A DNA stretch of 64,000 nucleotides from Nitratireductor mangrovi (GTDB lineage: Bacteria > Pseudomonadota > Alphaproteobacteria > Rhizobiales > Rhizobiaceae): contig NZ_CP042301.2 of assembly GCF_007922615.2 (NCBI RefSeq), positions 3,038,001 to 3,102,000 of the forward strand. Reading direction: 5' to 3'. The notes beneath the pieces were generated by a model. The model worked only from the letters and a program-made list of their open reading frames with translations, searched no databases and was not told the DNA's origin. Position 1 is the stretch's first letter, and every line of letters starts with the position of its first letter. The position numbers and the translations under genes were made by a program. This document shows, piece after piece, positions 19,082 to 27,693 of this stretch.

Positions 19082-19108
19082 TGTCGGTGTCGGGCATAGT
19101 CCGCCGTC
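19082..19108 (+). promoter_or_regulatory. ECF42-type promoter candidate upstream of the first DGPF gene
   Basis: TGTCGG (19082-19087), a 17-base spacer, and CGTC (19105-19108) stand 27 bases before the ATG of the first YciI/DGPF gene. ECF42 sigma factors are reported to recognise a TGTCGA-like -35 and a CGTC/CGAC-like -10. The same arrangement with the same spacing recurs at 20791, in front of the second unit. Confidence 0.6.
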
Positions 19109-19134
19109 CTTAGCAACGGCTGACGGAGACCCCG

Positions 19135-19488
19135 ATGAAATACGCCCTGCTTTGTTACAATTCGCAGGAAAAGACGAGCTGCCTCAGCGAAGGCGAGGAA
19201 GCGGCGATGATGGCGCGCGTGCGCACCGCCGAGGACAGGATTCGCCAGAAGGCCACCATCGGCCCCAGCCTGCGGCTCATGCCGACCACGCGGGCGAGCT
19301 TTGTCAAGGCCGGCGAGGATCCCATGGTCGTCGACGGCCCCTATGCCGAGACCAAGGAGCAACTGCTCGGCTTCTGGATCATCGACTGTGACAGCCACGA
19401 AGAGGCGATCGAGGCCGGCAAGCACCTTGCGCGCGAGCGTGAAGTTGGGGGCATCGAGGTTCGACCGCTGCTGGCTTTCAACCCTTAG
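19135..19488 (+). CDS. YciI/DGPF-domain protein
   Basis: The 117-aa protein has a YCII-related alpha/beta ferredoxin-like fold with the motif VDGPYAETKEQLLGFWII. Genes of this type (named DGPF after this motif, or PhnB-like in PFAM neighbours) flank ECF42 sigma factors. The biochemical role is unknown. It lies 11 bp before the sigma gene and is probably co-transcribed with it. Confidence 0.88.
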   Translation: MKYALLCYNSQEKTSCLSEGEEAAMMARVRTAEDRIRQKATIGPSLRLMPTTRASFVKAGEDPMVVDGPYAETKEQLLGFWIIDCDSHEEAIEAGKHLAREREVGGIEVRPLLAFNP

Positions 19489-19499
19489 GATATGGCGCG

Positions 19500-20771
19500 G
19501 TGACGGACCTCGGATGGATCGACGCGGCGCTCACCTCCGCCCGTCCGCAGGTCATGGGCGCGCTGCTGCGCTATTTCCGCGATCTTGACCAGGCGGAGGA
19601 AGCCTTCCAGGAAGCAAGCCTCCGCGCCCTGAAGAACTGGCCGGTCAACGGACCCCCGCGCGACCCTGCCGCCTGGCTCATCTTCGTCGGCCGCAACGCA
19701 GCGCTCGATGCGCTGCGCAAGACGAGCCGAAACGCGCCGCTGCCGCCCGACGAACAGCTTTCGGACCTCGATGATGCCGAGGCTGACATGGCCGAGCGAC
19801 TCGACAACGCGCACTACCGTGATGACGTCTTGCGATTGCTGTTCGTCTGCTGTCATCCCGACCTGCCCGCCACCCAGCAGATCGCACTGGCACTGAGGAT
19901 CGTTTCAGGGCTGACAGTCGCCGAGATCGCCCGCGCTTTCCTGGTGAGTGATGCCGCGATGGAACAGCGCATCACCCGGGCCAAGCGACGCATAGGCGCC
20001 TCCGGCGTGCCTTACGCCACGCCGAGCCCGGCAGAGCGCACCGAACGGCTCGCCGTCGTCGCCTCGATGATCTACCTGCTTTTCAACGAAGGTTATTCGG
20101 CGAGCGGCGGCGACCAGCATATCCGCGCCGGCCTCTGTACCGAAGCGATCCGCCTGTCGCGGCTGCTCCTGTCGCTGTTTCCCGCCGAGCCCGAGATCAT
20201 GGGACTAACCGCCCTCCTGCTCCTGCAGGATTCGCGCGCCGCAGCGCGGCTCGACCCGGAAGGCGAAATCGTACTCCTCGAGGACCAGGATCGCGGCCTC
20301 TGGAACAGGAAGCAGATAGCCGAGGGGCTGGTCATGGTCGAGAAGGCTTTCCGCCATGGCCGCCCAGGCCCCTTCCAACTGCAGGCCGCGATTTCGGCTA
20401 TGCATGCCCAGGCCGAGGATTTCGAGCAAACCGACTGGCAAGAGATCGACCGGCTCTACGGTTTGCTCGAAGAGGCCCAGCCTTCGCCCGTGGTGACGCT
20501 CAACCGGGCGGTCGCGGTCTCCCGGCTCAAGGGACCGACCGACGCGTTGACCATGATCGAGCCGCTGGCCGGCAGGCTTCAGGCGTATTTCCACTTCCAT
20601 GGCGTCAGGGGCGCCTTTCTGACCCAGCTCGGCCGCGCCGAGGAGGCCCGAACAGCGTTCGACCGGGCGATCGCACTGGCTCACACGCCCGCCGAGGCCG
20701 CGCATATCCGCCGCCATCTCGACCAACTCCAACGCGACGGAGAGACCATCGCGCCTGCGAACGGTGGTTGA
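19500..20771 (+). CDS. ECF42-group RNA polymerase sigma factor with C-terminal TPR-like extension
   Basis: At 423 aa this is over twice the size of a usual ECF sigma. Region 2 (about residues 10-75: LLRYFRDLDQAEEAFQEA, AWLIFVGRNAALDALRK) and region 4 (about 110-165: LPATQQIALALRIVSGLTVAEIARAFLV) are followed by the DUF6596 segment with LFNEGYSAS and LCTEAIRLSRLL and by TPR-like helices. In ECF42 members the extension is required for function and no anti-sigma factor is linked; none is seen here. The start is GTG with AGGA nine bases upstream. DGPF genes lie on both sides. Confidence 0.93.
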   Translation: MTDLGWIDAALTSARPQVMGALLRYFRDLDQAEEAFQEASLRALKNWPVNGPPRDPAAWLIFVGRNAALDALRKTSRNAPLPPDEQLSDLDDAEADMAERLDNAHYRDDVLRLLFVCCHPDLPATQQIALALRIVSGLTVAEIARAFLVSDAAMEQRITRAKRRIGASGVPYATPSPAERTERLAVVASMIYLLFNEGYSASGGDQHIRAGLCTEAIRLSRLLLSLFPAEPEIMGLTALLLLQDSRAAARLDPEGEIVLLEDQDRGLWNRKQIAEGLVMVEKAFRHGRPGPFQLQAAISAMHAQAEDFEQTDWQEIDRLYGLLEEAQPSPVVTLNRAVAVSRLKGPTDALTMIEPLAGRLQAYFHFHGVRGAFLTQLGRAEEARTAFDRAIALAHTPAEAAHIRRHLDQLQRDGETIAPANGG

Positions 20772-20790
20772 CGAGCTAGGCAAAATAAAA

Positions 20791-20817
20791 TGTCGGCCCT
20801 TGAAGCCGCGAAACGTC
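20791..20817 (+). promoter_or_regulatory. ECF42-type promoter candidate upstream of the small membrane protein/second DGPF gene
   Basis: TGTCGG (20791-20796), 17 bases, CGTC (20814-20817): the same boxes and spacing as the site at 19082. It lies just after the sigma-factor stop and 44 bases before the proposed ATG of the next gene. Confidence 0.6.
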
Positions 20818-20861
20818 CTCGGGACGACCGCCTCTGGCGGACCAAACCCGGAGACCAACAA

Positions 20862-21116
20862 ATGGACCCTTTTGCACGATCAACAACGAACGCCGACAGC
20901 ACCGCCTGGCGAGCACGTGGCGGTCTCGGCCGCCTCCTGCTGGCGCTGGCCCTGATCGCGATCATGGTGGGTGGGCTCGATCTGGCGAGCGGCCCCGCGG
21001 CACCGATCAAGGTGGCCGACGGCAGTGTGGCCACCGTTACGCTCTGGCGGCTGCCGCACCAGGTGGCCGACACGCCGGCTCCGCTCGCCAACACATTCGA
21101 GGGAGAGGCGCGATGA
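20862..21116 (+). CDS. Small single-pass membrane protein of the ECF42 module, unknown function
   Basis: The 84-aa product starts at an ATG preceded by GGAG; the frame is open further upstream, but the upstream part overlaps the promoter candidate. It has a short polar N-terminus with an arginine-containing stretch, one hydrophobic helix (GRLLLALALIAIMVGGLDLA, about residues 24-43) and a roughly 40-residue tail that would lie outside if the positive-inside rule holds. The stop overlaps the start of the second DGPF gene as ATGA, which argues that it is real and translated. I do not recognise the family. Confidence 0.55.
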   Translation: MDPFARSTTNADSTAWRARGGLGRLLLALALIAIMVGGLDLASGPAAPIKVADGSVATVTLWRLPHQVADTPAPLANTFEGEAR

Positions 21117-21460
21117 GATTTGTCTGCCTCGTCTATCACGAGCAGTCCGTGCTCGACGGCATGTCGGAAGCAGAGATGCGGGTCTGCGTCGACGACTCGC
21201 TCGCCTATGATCGCGAACTGGAGGAGCGCGGCCATATGGTGGTCGCCCATGCGCTGCAGCCAGTCGGCGAAGCGCGCAGCGTCAAGATGCGCAAGGGCCA
21301 AAAACACATTACCGACGGTCCCTTCGCTGAGACCAAGGAACAGTTGATCGGCTTTATCCTGATCGAGGCGGCAAGCCGCGAGGAAGCCGTCGAGATCGCT
21401 GCCGGCATTCCGATGGGGCGAACCGGCACCATCGAGGTGCGACCGGTCATGGGTCTCTAG
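21113..21460 (+). CDS. YciI/DGPF-domain protein (second copy)
   Basis: The 115-aa protein carries TDGPFAETKEQLIGFILIEAAS, the namesake DGPF motif. It is divergent from the first copy at the N-terminus, so this is an old paralogue rather than a recent duplication. Translationally coupled to the small membrane protein. Part of the ECF42 module. Confidence 0.9.
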   Translation: MRFVCLVYHEQSVLDGMSEAEMRVCVDDSLAYDRELEERGHMVVAHALQPVGEARSVKMRKGQKHITDGPFAETKEQLIGFILIEAASREEAVEIAAGIPMGRTGTIEVRPVMGL

Positions 21461-21611
21461 CGTCGAATGCGCGATCTCCTCCTGTCGCAAGGGTGGCAGG
21501 AGCCCGCGCGCGAGCCGCTTGAGCAGGCCACGCAGAAGGACGATCTGTCCGCAAGTCGAAACGCCGTGCACCACCGGAACGCGAACCGGAAGCTGCACGA
21601 GGAGAACCGTC

Positions 21612-23171
21612 ATGACGTCCGAAATCGCAGCGACAACCGCCAACTCCTCTTTGCCTCCGGCCAGAGCCGGCATGAGGGAATGGGTCGGCCTCGCGGTGAT
21701 CGCCCTGCCCTGCCTGCTGTACTCTATGGACCTCACCGTCCTCAACCTCGCCGTGCCGCATCTGGCCGCCGACCTGAAACCGACCAGCGCGGAACTGCTC
21801 TGGATTGTCGATATCTATGGCTTCCTCGTCGCCGGCTCGCTGATCACCATGGGCACGCTGGGCGACCGCATCGGCCGCCGCAAGCTGCTCCTCATCGGCG
21901 CCGCCGCCTTCGGCGTCGCGTCCGTGCTGGCCGCCTTTTCGACCACGCCAACGATGTTGATTGTCGCCCGCGCCCTGCTTGGCATAGCCGCTGCCACGCT
22001 CGCGCCGTCGACCTTGTCGCTGATCCGCAACATGTTTCGCGATCCGGCCCAGCGCACCTTTGCGATCGGAGTCTGGATCGCCAGTTTTTCGGCTGGCGGC
22101 GCGCTCGGGCCGCTGGTGGGTGGCGTCGTGCTCACCTGGTTCTGGTGGGGAGCGGTCTTCCTGATCAACGTCCCGATCATGCTCCTGCTTCTGGCGCTTG
22201 GACCGTTTCTGTTGCCCGAGTTCCGAGATCCCGATGCAGGCCGCCTCGACCTCGCGAGCGCCGCGCTTTCGCTGGTCGCGGTGCTGGCCATGATCTTCGG
22301 CATCAAGCATGCCGCCGTGGAAGGCTTCGACGCGACAGCGACGTTGACCATTGCCGTCGGTCTCGCCCTCGGCCTTGGCTTCGTCGTCCGGCAGCGCCGT
22401 CTCGCAGACCCGCTCATCGATCTGGGCCTGTTCCGGAGCCTTGCCTTCACGGCGTCGCTGGCGACCAACGTATTCGCCTTCTTCATCGCCTTCGGCACGT
22501 TCCTCCTGACCGCGCAATATCTGCAACTGGTGATCGGTCTCAGCCCGCTTGCCGCCGGCCTGTGGTCGGCCCCGTCCGGCCTCGCCTTCATCGTCGGCTC
22601 TATGACGGCGCCTGCGATCGTAGCCCGCGTGCGTCCCGCCTATGTCCTCGCGGGCGGTCTGCTTGTTTCCTCCGCCGGGTTCCTGATGCTCGCCGCGGTC
22701 GACCCGGCCAACGGCCCGCTTCCTGTCGCAATAGCCTACTGCATCCTGTCGCTCGGCCTGGCGCCGGTCTTCACGCTGACCACCGACATCATCATCAGCG
22801 CCGCGCCGCCAGAGCGTGCGGGCAGCGCCGCGGCGCTGGCCGAGACCAGCAGCGAACTGGGCGGTGCGCTCGGCATCGCCGTGCTCGGCAGCATCATCAC
22901 CGCCGCCTATCGCGGCTCCGTCGCAGAGACCTTGCCCGGCGGTCTGACGCCCGAACATGCGGCGGGCGCCTCCGACACGCTGGCCGAGGCCTTGCAGATC
23001 GCCGAGGGTCTGCCGGCCGCGATCGGCGAGGCGCTGGCAGTCGCCGCCCGCACGGCCTTCGCGCAAGGCTTCGAGGTCACCGCATTAATTTCGGTGGCAA
23101 TCGCCGCCACCGGCGCCATCGTCGCCGCGTCAGTGCTGCGCCGGCTGCGGATCGGTGGCGAGGCCGGTTAG
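21612..23171 (+). CDS. MFS transporter, DHA2 (14-TM, QacA/SmvA-like) family
   Basis: The 519-aa protein has about fourteen hydrophobic segments and family motifs: SMDLTVLNLAVPHLAADL in helix 1, GTLGDRIGRRKLLLIG in the first cytoplasmic loop, and an antiporter motif C-like stretch in helix 5 (WIASFSAGGALGPLVGG). GAGGAG precedes the ATG at 21612. It follows the second DGPF gene by 151 bp in the same direction, so the ECF sigma may control an efflux function, though no clear TGTCGG-N17-CGTC site was seen directly before it. Confidence 0.92.
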   Translation: MTSEIAATTANSSLPPARAGMREWVGLAVIALPCLLYSMDLTVLNLAVPHLAADLKPTSAELLWIVDIYGFLVAGSLITMGTLGDRIGRRKLLLIGAAAFGVASVLAAFSTTPTMLIVARALLGIAAATLAPSTLSLIRNMFRDPAQRTFAIGVWIASFSAGGALGPLVGGVVLTWFWWGAVFLINVPIMLLLLALGPFLLPEFRDPDAGRLDLASAALSLVAVLAMIFGIKHAAVEGFDATATLTIAVGLALGLGFVVRQRRLADPLIDLGLFRSLAFTASLATNVFAFFIAFGTFLLTAQYLQLVIGLSPLAAGLWSAPSGLAFIVGSMTAPAIVARVRPAYVLAGGLLVSSAGFLMLAAVDPANGPLPVAIAYCILSLGLAPVFTLTTDIIISAAPPERAGSAAALAETSSELGGALGIAVLGSIITAAYRGSVAETLPGGLTPEHAAGASDTLAEALQIAEGLPAAIGEALAVAARTAFAQGFEVTALISVAIAATGAIVAASVLRRLRIGGEAG

Positions 23172-23195
23172 GGCCCGTCCAAGGATCGTCCAGAA

Positions 23196-23221
23196 AGGGG
23201 CGGCGCTCGGGTGCCGCCCTT
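23196..23221. terminator. Hairpin between convergent genes, probable bidirectional terminator
   Basis: A 7-bp G-C stem GGGCGGC/GCCGCCC (23198-23204 with 23213-23219), extendable by a G-T and an A-T pair, lies between the converging MFS and desaturase genes. There is only a short T/A flank on each side, so strength is uncertain. Confidence 0.5.
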
Positions 23222-23222
23222 G

Positions 23223-24131
23223 CTACGACTTCAGCTCAGCAACATATGCGGCGTGGAAACGCGCGTAGCCATTCTCGGTCTCGCGCAAATGTTCACGCGC
23301 GATCCGATGAAAGTCGGGCAGCCTGTGAAACGGCACCACGGGATAGGCGTGGTGTTCGGCGTGATAGGGCATGTTCCAGGCCAGCCAACGCACCACGCGG
23401 TTGGTGTAGGTCGTCCGCGTGTTCTCAAGCATGTTTGCGACGAAGGGGCAGCGGCCATGCTCGGCAAGCAGATAGAGCCTCAGGAACGGTTGGCCGAGCA
23501 ACACCGGCACGATCCAGACCCACAACAGTGCGGTGGAGCCGACGGCGATGCTCAGTACTGCCAGAGCCGCATAGCCCGCCAGCGTCAGCCGGGCCTCGCG
23601 GCGGACGCGCCTGCGGGCGTTTTCGGGCACGAAGCCGTCGCGACGCGTTCCGATCGCATTGGCTGAAAGCGTCCTTGCCAGCGACCACCACAGCGGCAGG
23701 CCCGAAACGTGAATGACGTAGTCGCGCAGCGTTTCCGGCTTGCCCTCGCCGAGCTCGGGATCGTGGTCGGGGTCCTGGGTGTGGCGGTGATGGGCGAAGT
23801 GGAAATAGCGGAACCATTCGGCCGGGATCGCAATCAGGAAACCGCAGAAGCGTGCGACCCAGTCGTTGAGCCGCTCACTGGCAAAAGCCGTGCGGTGGAT
23901 CGTTTCGTGTTCCAGCGTGAACAGGAAGACAATCAGGATCCCCTGAATCGGCAGCAGCAGCGGCCAGGCCGGAACGCGCATCAGGATCAGCGCGCCGAGA
24001 ACGACGATCAGGCTGGCATGAGAAACGAGGCGGACCAGGCCCGGCTGATCGGATTTTTCCGTCAGCGCGCGGCGCTGCTCCTGCGAAAGCGAGGCGAGCA
24101 ACGCCCGGTGATCCATCATAGCTTCAGTCAT
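23223..24131 (-). CDS. Fatty acid desaturase-like membrane di-iron protein
   Basis: The 302-aa protein has the three histidine clusters of membrane desaturases/hydroxylases: HETIH near residue 80, HFAHHRHTQ near 115, and HAEHH near 260, placed between four or so hydrophobic segments. These ligate two irons that activate oxygen. The start has GAGGAT six bases upstream and lies 24 bp after soxG, so it seems to be the last gene of the sarcosine oxidase operon. The substrate may be an acyl lipid or a small amine/hydrocarbon; sequence alone does not decide. Confidence 0.85.
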   Translation of the reverse strand: MTEAMMDHRALLASLSQEQRRALTEKSDQPGLVRLVSHASLIVVLGALILMRVPAWPLLLPIQGILIVFLFTLEHETIHRTAFASERLNDWVARFCGFLIAIPAEWFRYFHFAHHRHTQDPDHDPELGEGKPETLRDYVIHVSGLPLWWSLARTLSANAIGTRRDGFVPENARRRVRREARLTLAGYAALAVLSIAVGSTALLWVWIVPVLLGQPFLRLYLLAEHGRCPFVANMLENTRTTYTNRVVRWLAWNMPYHAEHHAYPVVPFHRLPDFHRIAREHLRETENGYARFHAAYVAELKS

Positions 24132-24155
24132 GTGCGATCCTCGGGGACCGCAAAT

Positions 24156-24710
24156 CTACACGTCGCGCGCCGCTTCCGCCAGAAACGCGAAGGCATAGTC
24201 CGCAAAGGAACGCCAAACCTCTACCCGGAAAACCTGCTCGTCGGTGCGCCACAGGACGATCTCGACCTTGCCCAGCACGGTACGCGAGCAGGCGTCCACC
24301 GGGAACGCGGCAAGCGACAGATCTTGCGGACAGCCGGCGGCCAGACAGGCCTCCGCCCCCTCGCCTTCGACCATAATCCCGACATTGCGGTGAGAGACGT
24401 CGACGGCTGAATGCAGCGCCTTGGCCTTGGCCGCATCGCCCATCAGCCCGGCGCCGTCGGCGTCGATGACGAGCCACTCGTCCGGCCCGAGCCACAGCGC
24501 CGCGCGCTTGCCTGACTTCGACCGCGCCGATTGCTTGGGCCTTTTCGGCAGAGTGACGCCGAGCGCACGTGACAACGAATTGAGCGCATCCTCGGACGCC
24601 CTGAGCACCAGCCTCTCCGCTGGTGGCGCCGGCTTCACGGTGACGGTGGAACCGCCGCCCGAAGATCCGGCCAGCTTCTCCCGGCGTTCCGCGACGGCCA
24701 TATCAGCCAT
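24156..24710 (-). CDS. soxG: Sarcosine oxidase subunit gamma
   Basis: This 184-aa protein has the GcvT-like fold fragment of SoxG, with LWLGPDEWLVID near residue 75 and VDVSHRNVGIMVEG near 105. It is one of the four subunits of the heterotetrameric enzyme that demethylates sarcosine to glycine, with formaldehyde captured on tetrahydrofolate. The start overlaps the soxA stop by 8 bp. Confidence 0.92.
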   Translation of the reverse strand: MADMAVAERREKLAGSSGGGSTVTVKPAPPAERLVLRASEDALNSLSRALGVTLPKRPKQSARSKSGKRAALWLGPDEWLVIDADGAGLMGDAAKAKALHSAVDVSHRNVGIMVEGEGAEACLAAGCPQDLSLAAFPVDACSRTVLGKVEIVLWRTDEQVFRVEVWRSFADYAFAFLAEAARDV

Positions 24711-27693
24711 GCTGGCGCTCTCCCTTCTCGTCGAAAAAGATCGTGCCGCATATTTCGGCCTGGATGACGCCTTCCGGCATCGGCACGTGGATTGTTTCGC
24801 CCATGCGCTCGCGGCCGCCGGCGACCAGCGCCATCGCGATCGAGCGACCGCAATTTTCCGACCAGTAGGACGAGGTGACGTGTCCGATCATCTTCATCGG
24901 CACCGGCTGATCGGGATCGTCGACGATCTGGGCGCCTTCCTCGATCACCGTCTTCGGGTCGAGCGTCTTCAGCCCGACCAGTTGCTTGCGGCCAGCGGCC
25001 ACGAGATCGGGACGCTTCAGGCCGCGAACACCGACGAAGTCGGTCTTCTTCTTGCCGATCGCCCAGTTGAGTCCGGCATCGTCGGGCGTCACCGTGCCGT
25101 CAGTATCCTGGCCGACGATGATGAAACCCTTCTCTGCCCGCAGCACATGCATGGTCTCGGTGCCGTAGGCACAGGCGCCATGCTTTTCGGCCTCGGCCCA
25201 GAGCACCTCCCATACCGCCGCGCCATAGTCGGCCGGCACGTTGACCTCGAAGCCGCGTTCGCCCGAGAACGACATCCGGAAGAGCCGCGTCGGCACTCCG
25301 CAGATCCTGCCCTCGCGCACCGACATGTGCGGCATCGCTTCATCGGCAATGTCGATCCCCTCGACGAACGGGGCGATGATCTCGCGCGAGTTCGGCCCCT
25401 GAACCGCGATCACCGCCCACTGTTCCGAGACCGAGGTCAGCCACACCTTCAGATGCGGGAACTCGGTCTGGAGATAGTCCTCCATGTGGTTGAGCACACG
25501 CGCCGCGCCACCGGTCGTCGTGGTGACGTGGAAGCGGTCCTCTGCCAGACGCCCCACCACGCCGTCATCATAGATGAAACCATCCTCGCGCAGCATCACG
25601 CCGTAGCGGCAGCGCCCTGGCTCGAGCTTCTGCCAGGGGTTGGTGTAGAGCAACTCCATGAAGGCCGCCGCGTCCGGACCAACCACCTCGATCTTGCCCA
25701 GCGTCGAGGCATCGAAAAGCCCGGCCGCCTGGCGCACGGTGCGGCATTCGCGGTTGACGGCCGCATGCATGTCCTCGCCGGCCTGCGGATAATACCAGGG
25801 CCGCTTCCACTGACCGACATCCTCGAACACCGCGCCCCGGCTCTCGTGCCAGGCATGCATCGGCGTCTTGCGCGTCGGCTCGAACAGTGCACCGCGCGAA
25901 TGGTTGACGATGGCGCCGAAGGTCACGGGCGTGTAGGGCGGCCTGAAGGTGGTGAGCCCGACCTCCGGCATCTCCTTGCCGAGCGCCTCGGCAGCGATCG
26001 CCAGCCCGTGCAGGTTCGAGGTCTTGCCCTGGTCGGTCGCCATGCCGTTGGTGGTGAAGCGCTTGACGTGCTCGATCGAGCGCATGCCTTCGCGCACCGC
26101 CTGGCGAATATCCTTTGCGGTCACGTCGTTCTGGAAGTCGACAAAGGCCTTCACGGTCTTGTCGGCGCCTGCGCCGGGCGCCGAACCGAGCATGCCGCCC
26201 GCCCAACTCTCCGATGATTCCGCCTTGATCGAAACCTTGCCGCCCCTCGCCCCGCCGCTGGCCTTGGCCGCGCGCTCGCCCGCCGCCAGCGCTTCCTTCA
26301 GCGCTGCGGCGAGATCGTCCGTGCCGTTGCAGGCTCCGACCGACACGCAGTCCTGGGCGTAAGTACCAGGCAGGAAGCGCTGGCTGGCCGCATCGAACGC
26401 CACCTTGCCGCGCGACTGCGAGAAGAGGTGCACCGACGGGGTCCAGCCCGACGAGGTGATCAGCGCGTCGACCGCAATCTGCCGTCCGCCACCGCCCTCC
26501 TTGGGCTCGACGGTCATCGAGCGCACACGCAGCTTGCCGCCGACACCAGTCAACGCCCGTCCTGGCAATACGTTTATGCCGAGGTCTCTCGCTTCCTCGA
26601 AAAGGGCGCCCGACGGCTTGTCGCGCAGATCGACGATGGCCGCGATGCCGACGCCGGCCTTCTTCAGGTCGATCGCCGCCGCGTAGGCCGAATCGTTGCT
26701 TGTGTAGACGCCGACATTGCGTCCCACGGCAACGCCGAAATGGTTCAGATAGCTGCGCGCCGCCGAGGCCAGCATGATTCCCGGCCGGTCATTGTCGGCA
26801 AACACCATGTGGCGCTCGATCGCGCCGGTCGCCAGGATCACCTTCTTCGCCCGCACCTGCCACAGCCGCTCGCGTGGCCGCACTTGCGGATCAGCCAGAT
26901 GATCGCTCACCCGCTCGGCCAGCGCGACGAAGTTCTGGGCGTAGTAGCCAAACGCCGTCGTGCGGGCCAGAAGCCGCACATTGTCCATTCCGGCCAGCTT
27001 GCCGGCTGTTTCCTGTGCCCAGTCCCAGCCGCTCTTGCCGTCGATGCGGGCGCCTGTTTCGTAGCGCATGGCACCGCCGAAAAGCGGCTGCTCGTCGCAC
27101 AGGATCACGCGCACCCCGGTTTCGACCGCCGCCAGCGCCGCGGCCAGACCCGCCGCCCCGCCGCCGAGGACCAGCACGTCGCAATGCGCGTAGCGCGAAG
27201 AATAGTGGTCGGGGTCTGGTTGAACCGGCGCGACGCCAAGCCCCGCCGCAGCGCGGATGTTGGGTTCATAGATCGCCTTCCACGCCGCCTTCGGCCACAT
27301 GAAGGTCTTGTAGTAAAAGCCCGCCGAAAAGAACGGCGAGAACAGGTCGTTGACCGCACCGATGTCGAAGCCGAGCGACGGCCAGCGGTTCTGCGACACA
27401 GCCGCGAGCCCGTCATAGATCTCCTGCACCGTGGCGCGCACGTTCGGCGTCTTGCGCGCGCCGTCGCGGTGGATGCCCACCAGCGCATTAGGCTCTTCAG
27501 CACCTGCCGAAAGAACGCCGCGCGGGCGGTGATATTTGAACGAGCGCCCGACGAGGTGGACGTCGTTCGCAATCAGCGCCGAGGCCAGCGTATCGCCTGC
27601 CAGGCCTTCGAACGCCCGCCCGTCGAAGGAAAACGACACGCTGCGCGCGCCCGACAGCCGGCCGCTGCCGGCAACACGGTTCACCCCGGTCAT
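24703..27693 (-). CDS. soxA: Sarcosine oxidase subunit alpha
   Basis: At 996 aa it is the full-length alpha subunit. The N-terminal part has a 2Fe-2S-ferredoxin-like fold remnant (FSFDGRAFEGLAGDTLASALIAN), then the NAD-binding domain (LVLGGGAAGLAAALAAVETG near residue 175), a second dinucleotide motif and a C-terminal GcvT-like tetrahydrofolate-binding half (TMHVLRAEKGFIIVGQDTDG). It starts in an ATGA overlap with soxD. Confidence 0.95.
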   Translation of the reverse strand: MTGVNRVAGSGRLSGARSVSFSFDGRAFEGLAGDTLASALIANDVHLVGRSFKYHRPRGVLSAGAEEPNALVGIHRDGARKTPNVRATVQEIYDGLAAVSQNRWPSLGFDIGAVNDLFSPFFSAGFYYKTFMWPKAAWKAIYEPNIRAAAGLGVAPVQPDPDHYSSRYAHCDVLVLGGGAAGLAAALAAVETGVRVILCDEQPLFGGAMRYETGARIDGKSGWDWAQETAGKLAGMDNVRLLARTTAFGYYAQNFVALAERVSDHLADPQVRPRERLWQVRAKKVILATGAIERHMVFADNDRPGIMLASAARSYLNHFGVAVGRNVGVYTSNDSAYAAAIDLKKAGVGIAAIVDLRDKPSGALFEEARDLGINVLPGRALTGVGGKLRVRSMTVEPKEGGGGRQIAVDALITSSGWTPSVHLFSQSRGKVAFDAASQRFLPGTYAQDCVSVGACNGTDDLAAALKEALAAGERAAKASGGARGGKVSIKAESSESWAGGMLGSAPGAGADKTVKAFVDFQNDVTAKDIRQAVREGMRSIEHVKRFTTNGMATDQGKTSNLHGLAIAAEALGKEMPEVGLTTFRPPYTPVTFGAIVNHSRGALFEPTRKTPMHAWHESRGAVFEDVGQWKRPWYYPQAGEDMHAAVNRECRTVRQAAGLFDASTLGKIEVVGPDAAAFMELLYTNPWQKLEPGRCRYGVMLREDGFIYDDGVVGRLAEDRFHVTTTTGGAARVLNHMEDYLQTEFPHLKVWLTSVSEQWAVIAVQGPNSREIIAPFVEGIDIADEAMPHMSVREGRICGVPTRLFRMSFSGERGFEVNVPADYGAAVWEVLWAEAEKHGACAYGTETMHVLRAEKGFIIVGQDTDGTVTPDDAGLNWAIGKKKTDFVGVRGLKRPDLVAAGRKQLVGLKTLDPKTVIEEGAQIVDDPDQPVPMKMIGHVTSSYWSENCGRSIAMALVAGGRERMGETIHVPMPEGVIQAEICGTIFFDEKGERQHG

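Noticed and set aside
21467..23716. 749-codon frame overlapping the MFS gene in another frame
   Set aside because: Arginine-rich composition and no transmembrane pattern; the MFS frame has clear motifs and a ribosome site.
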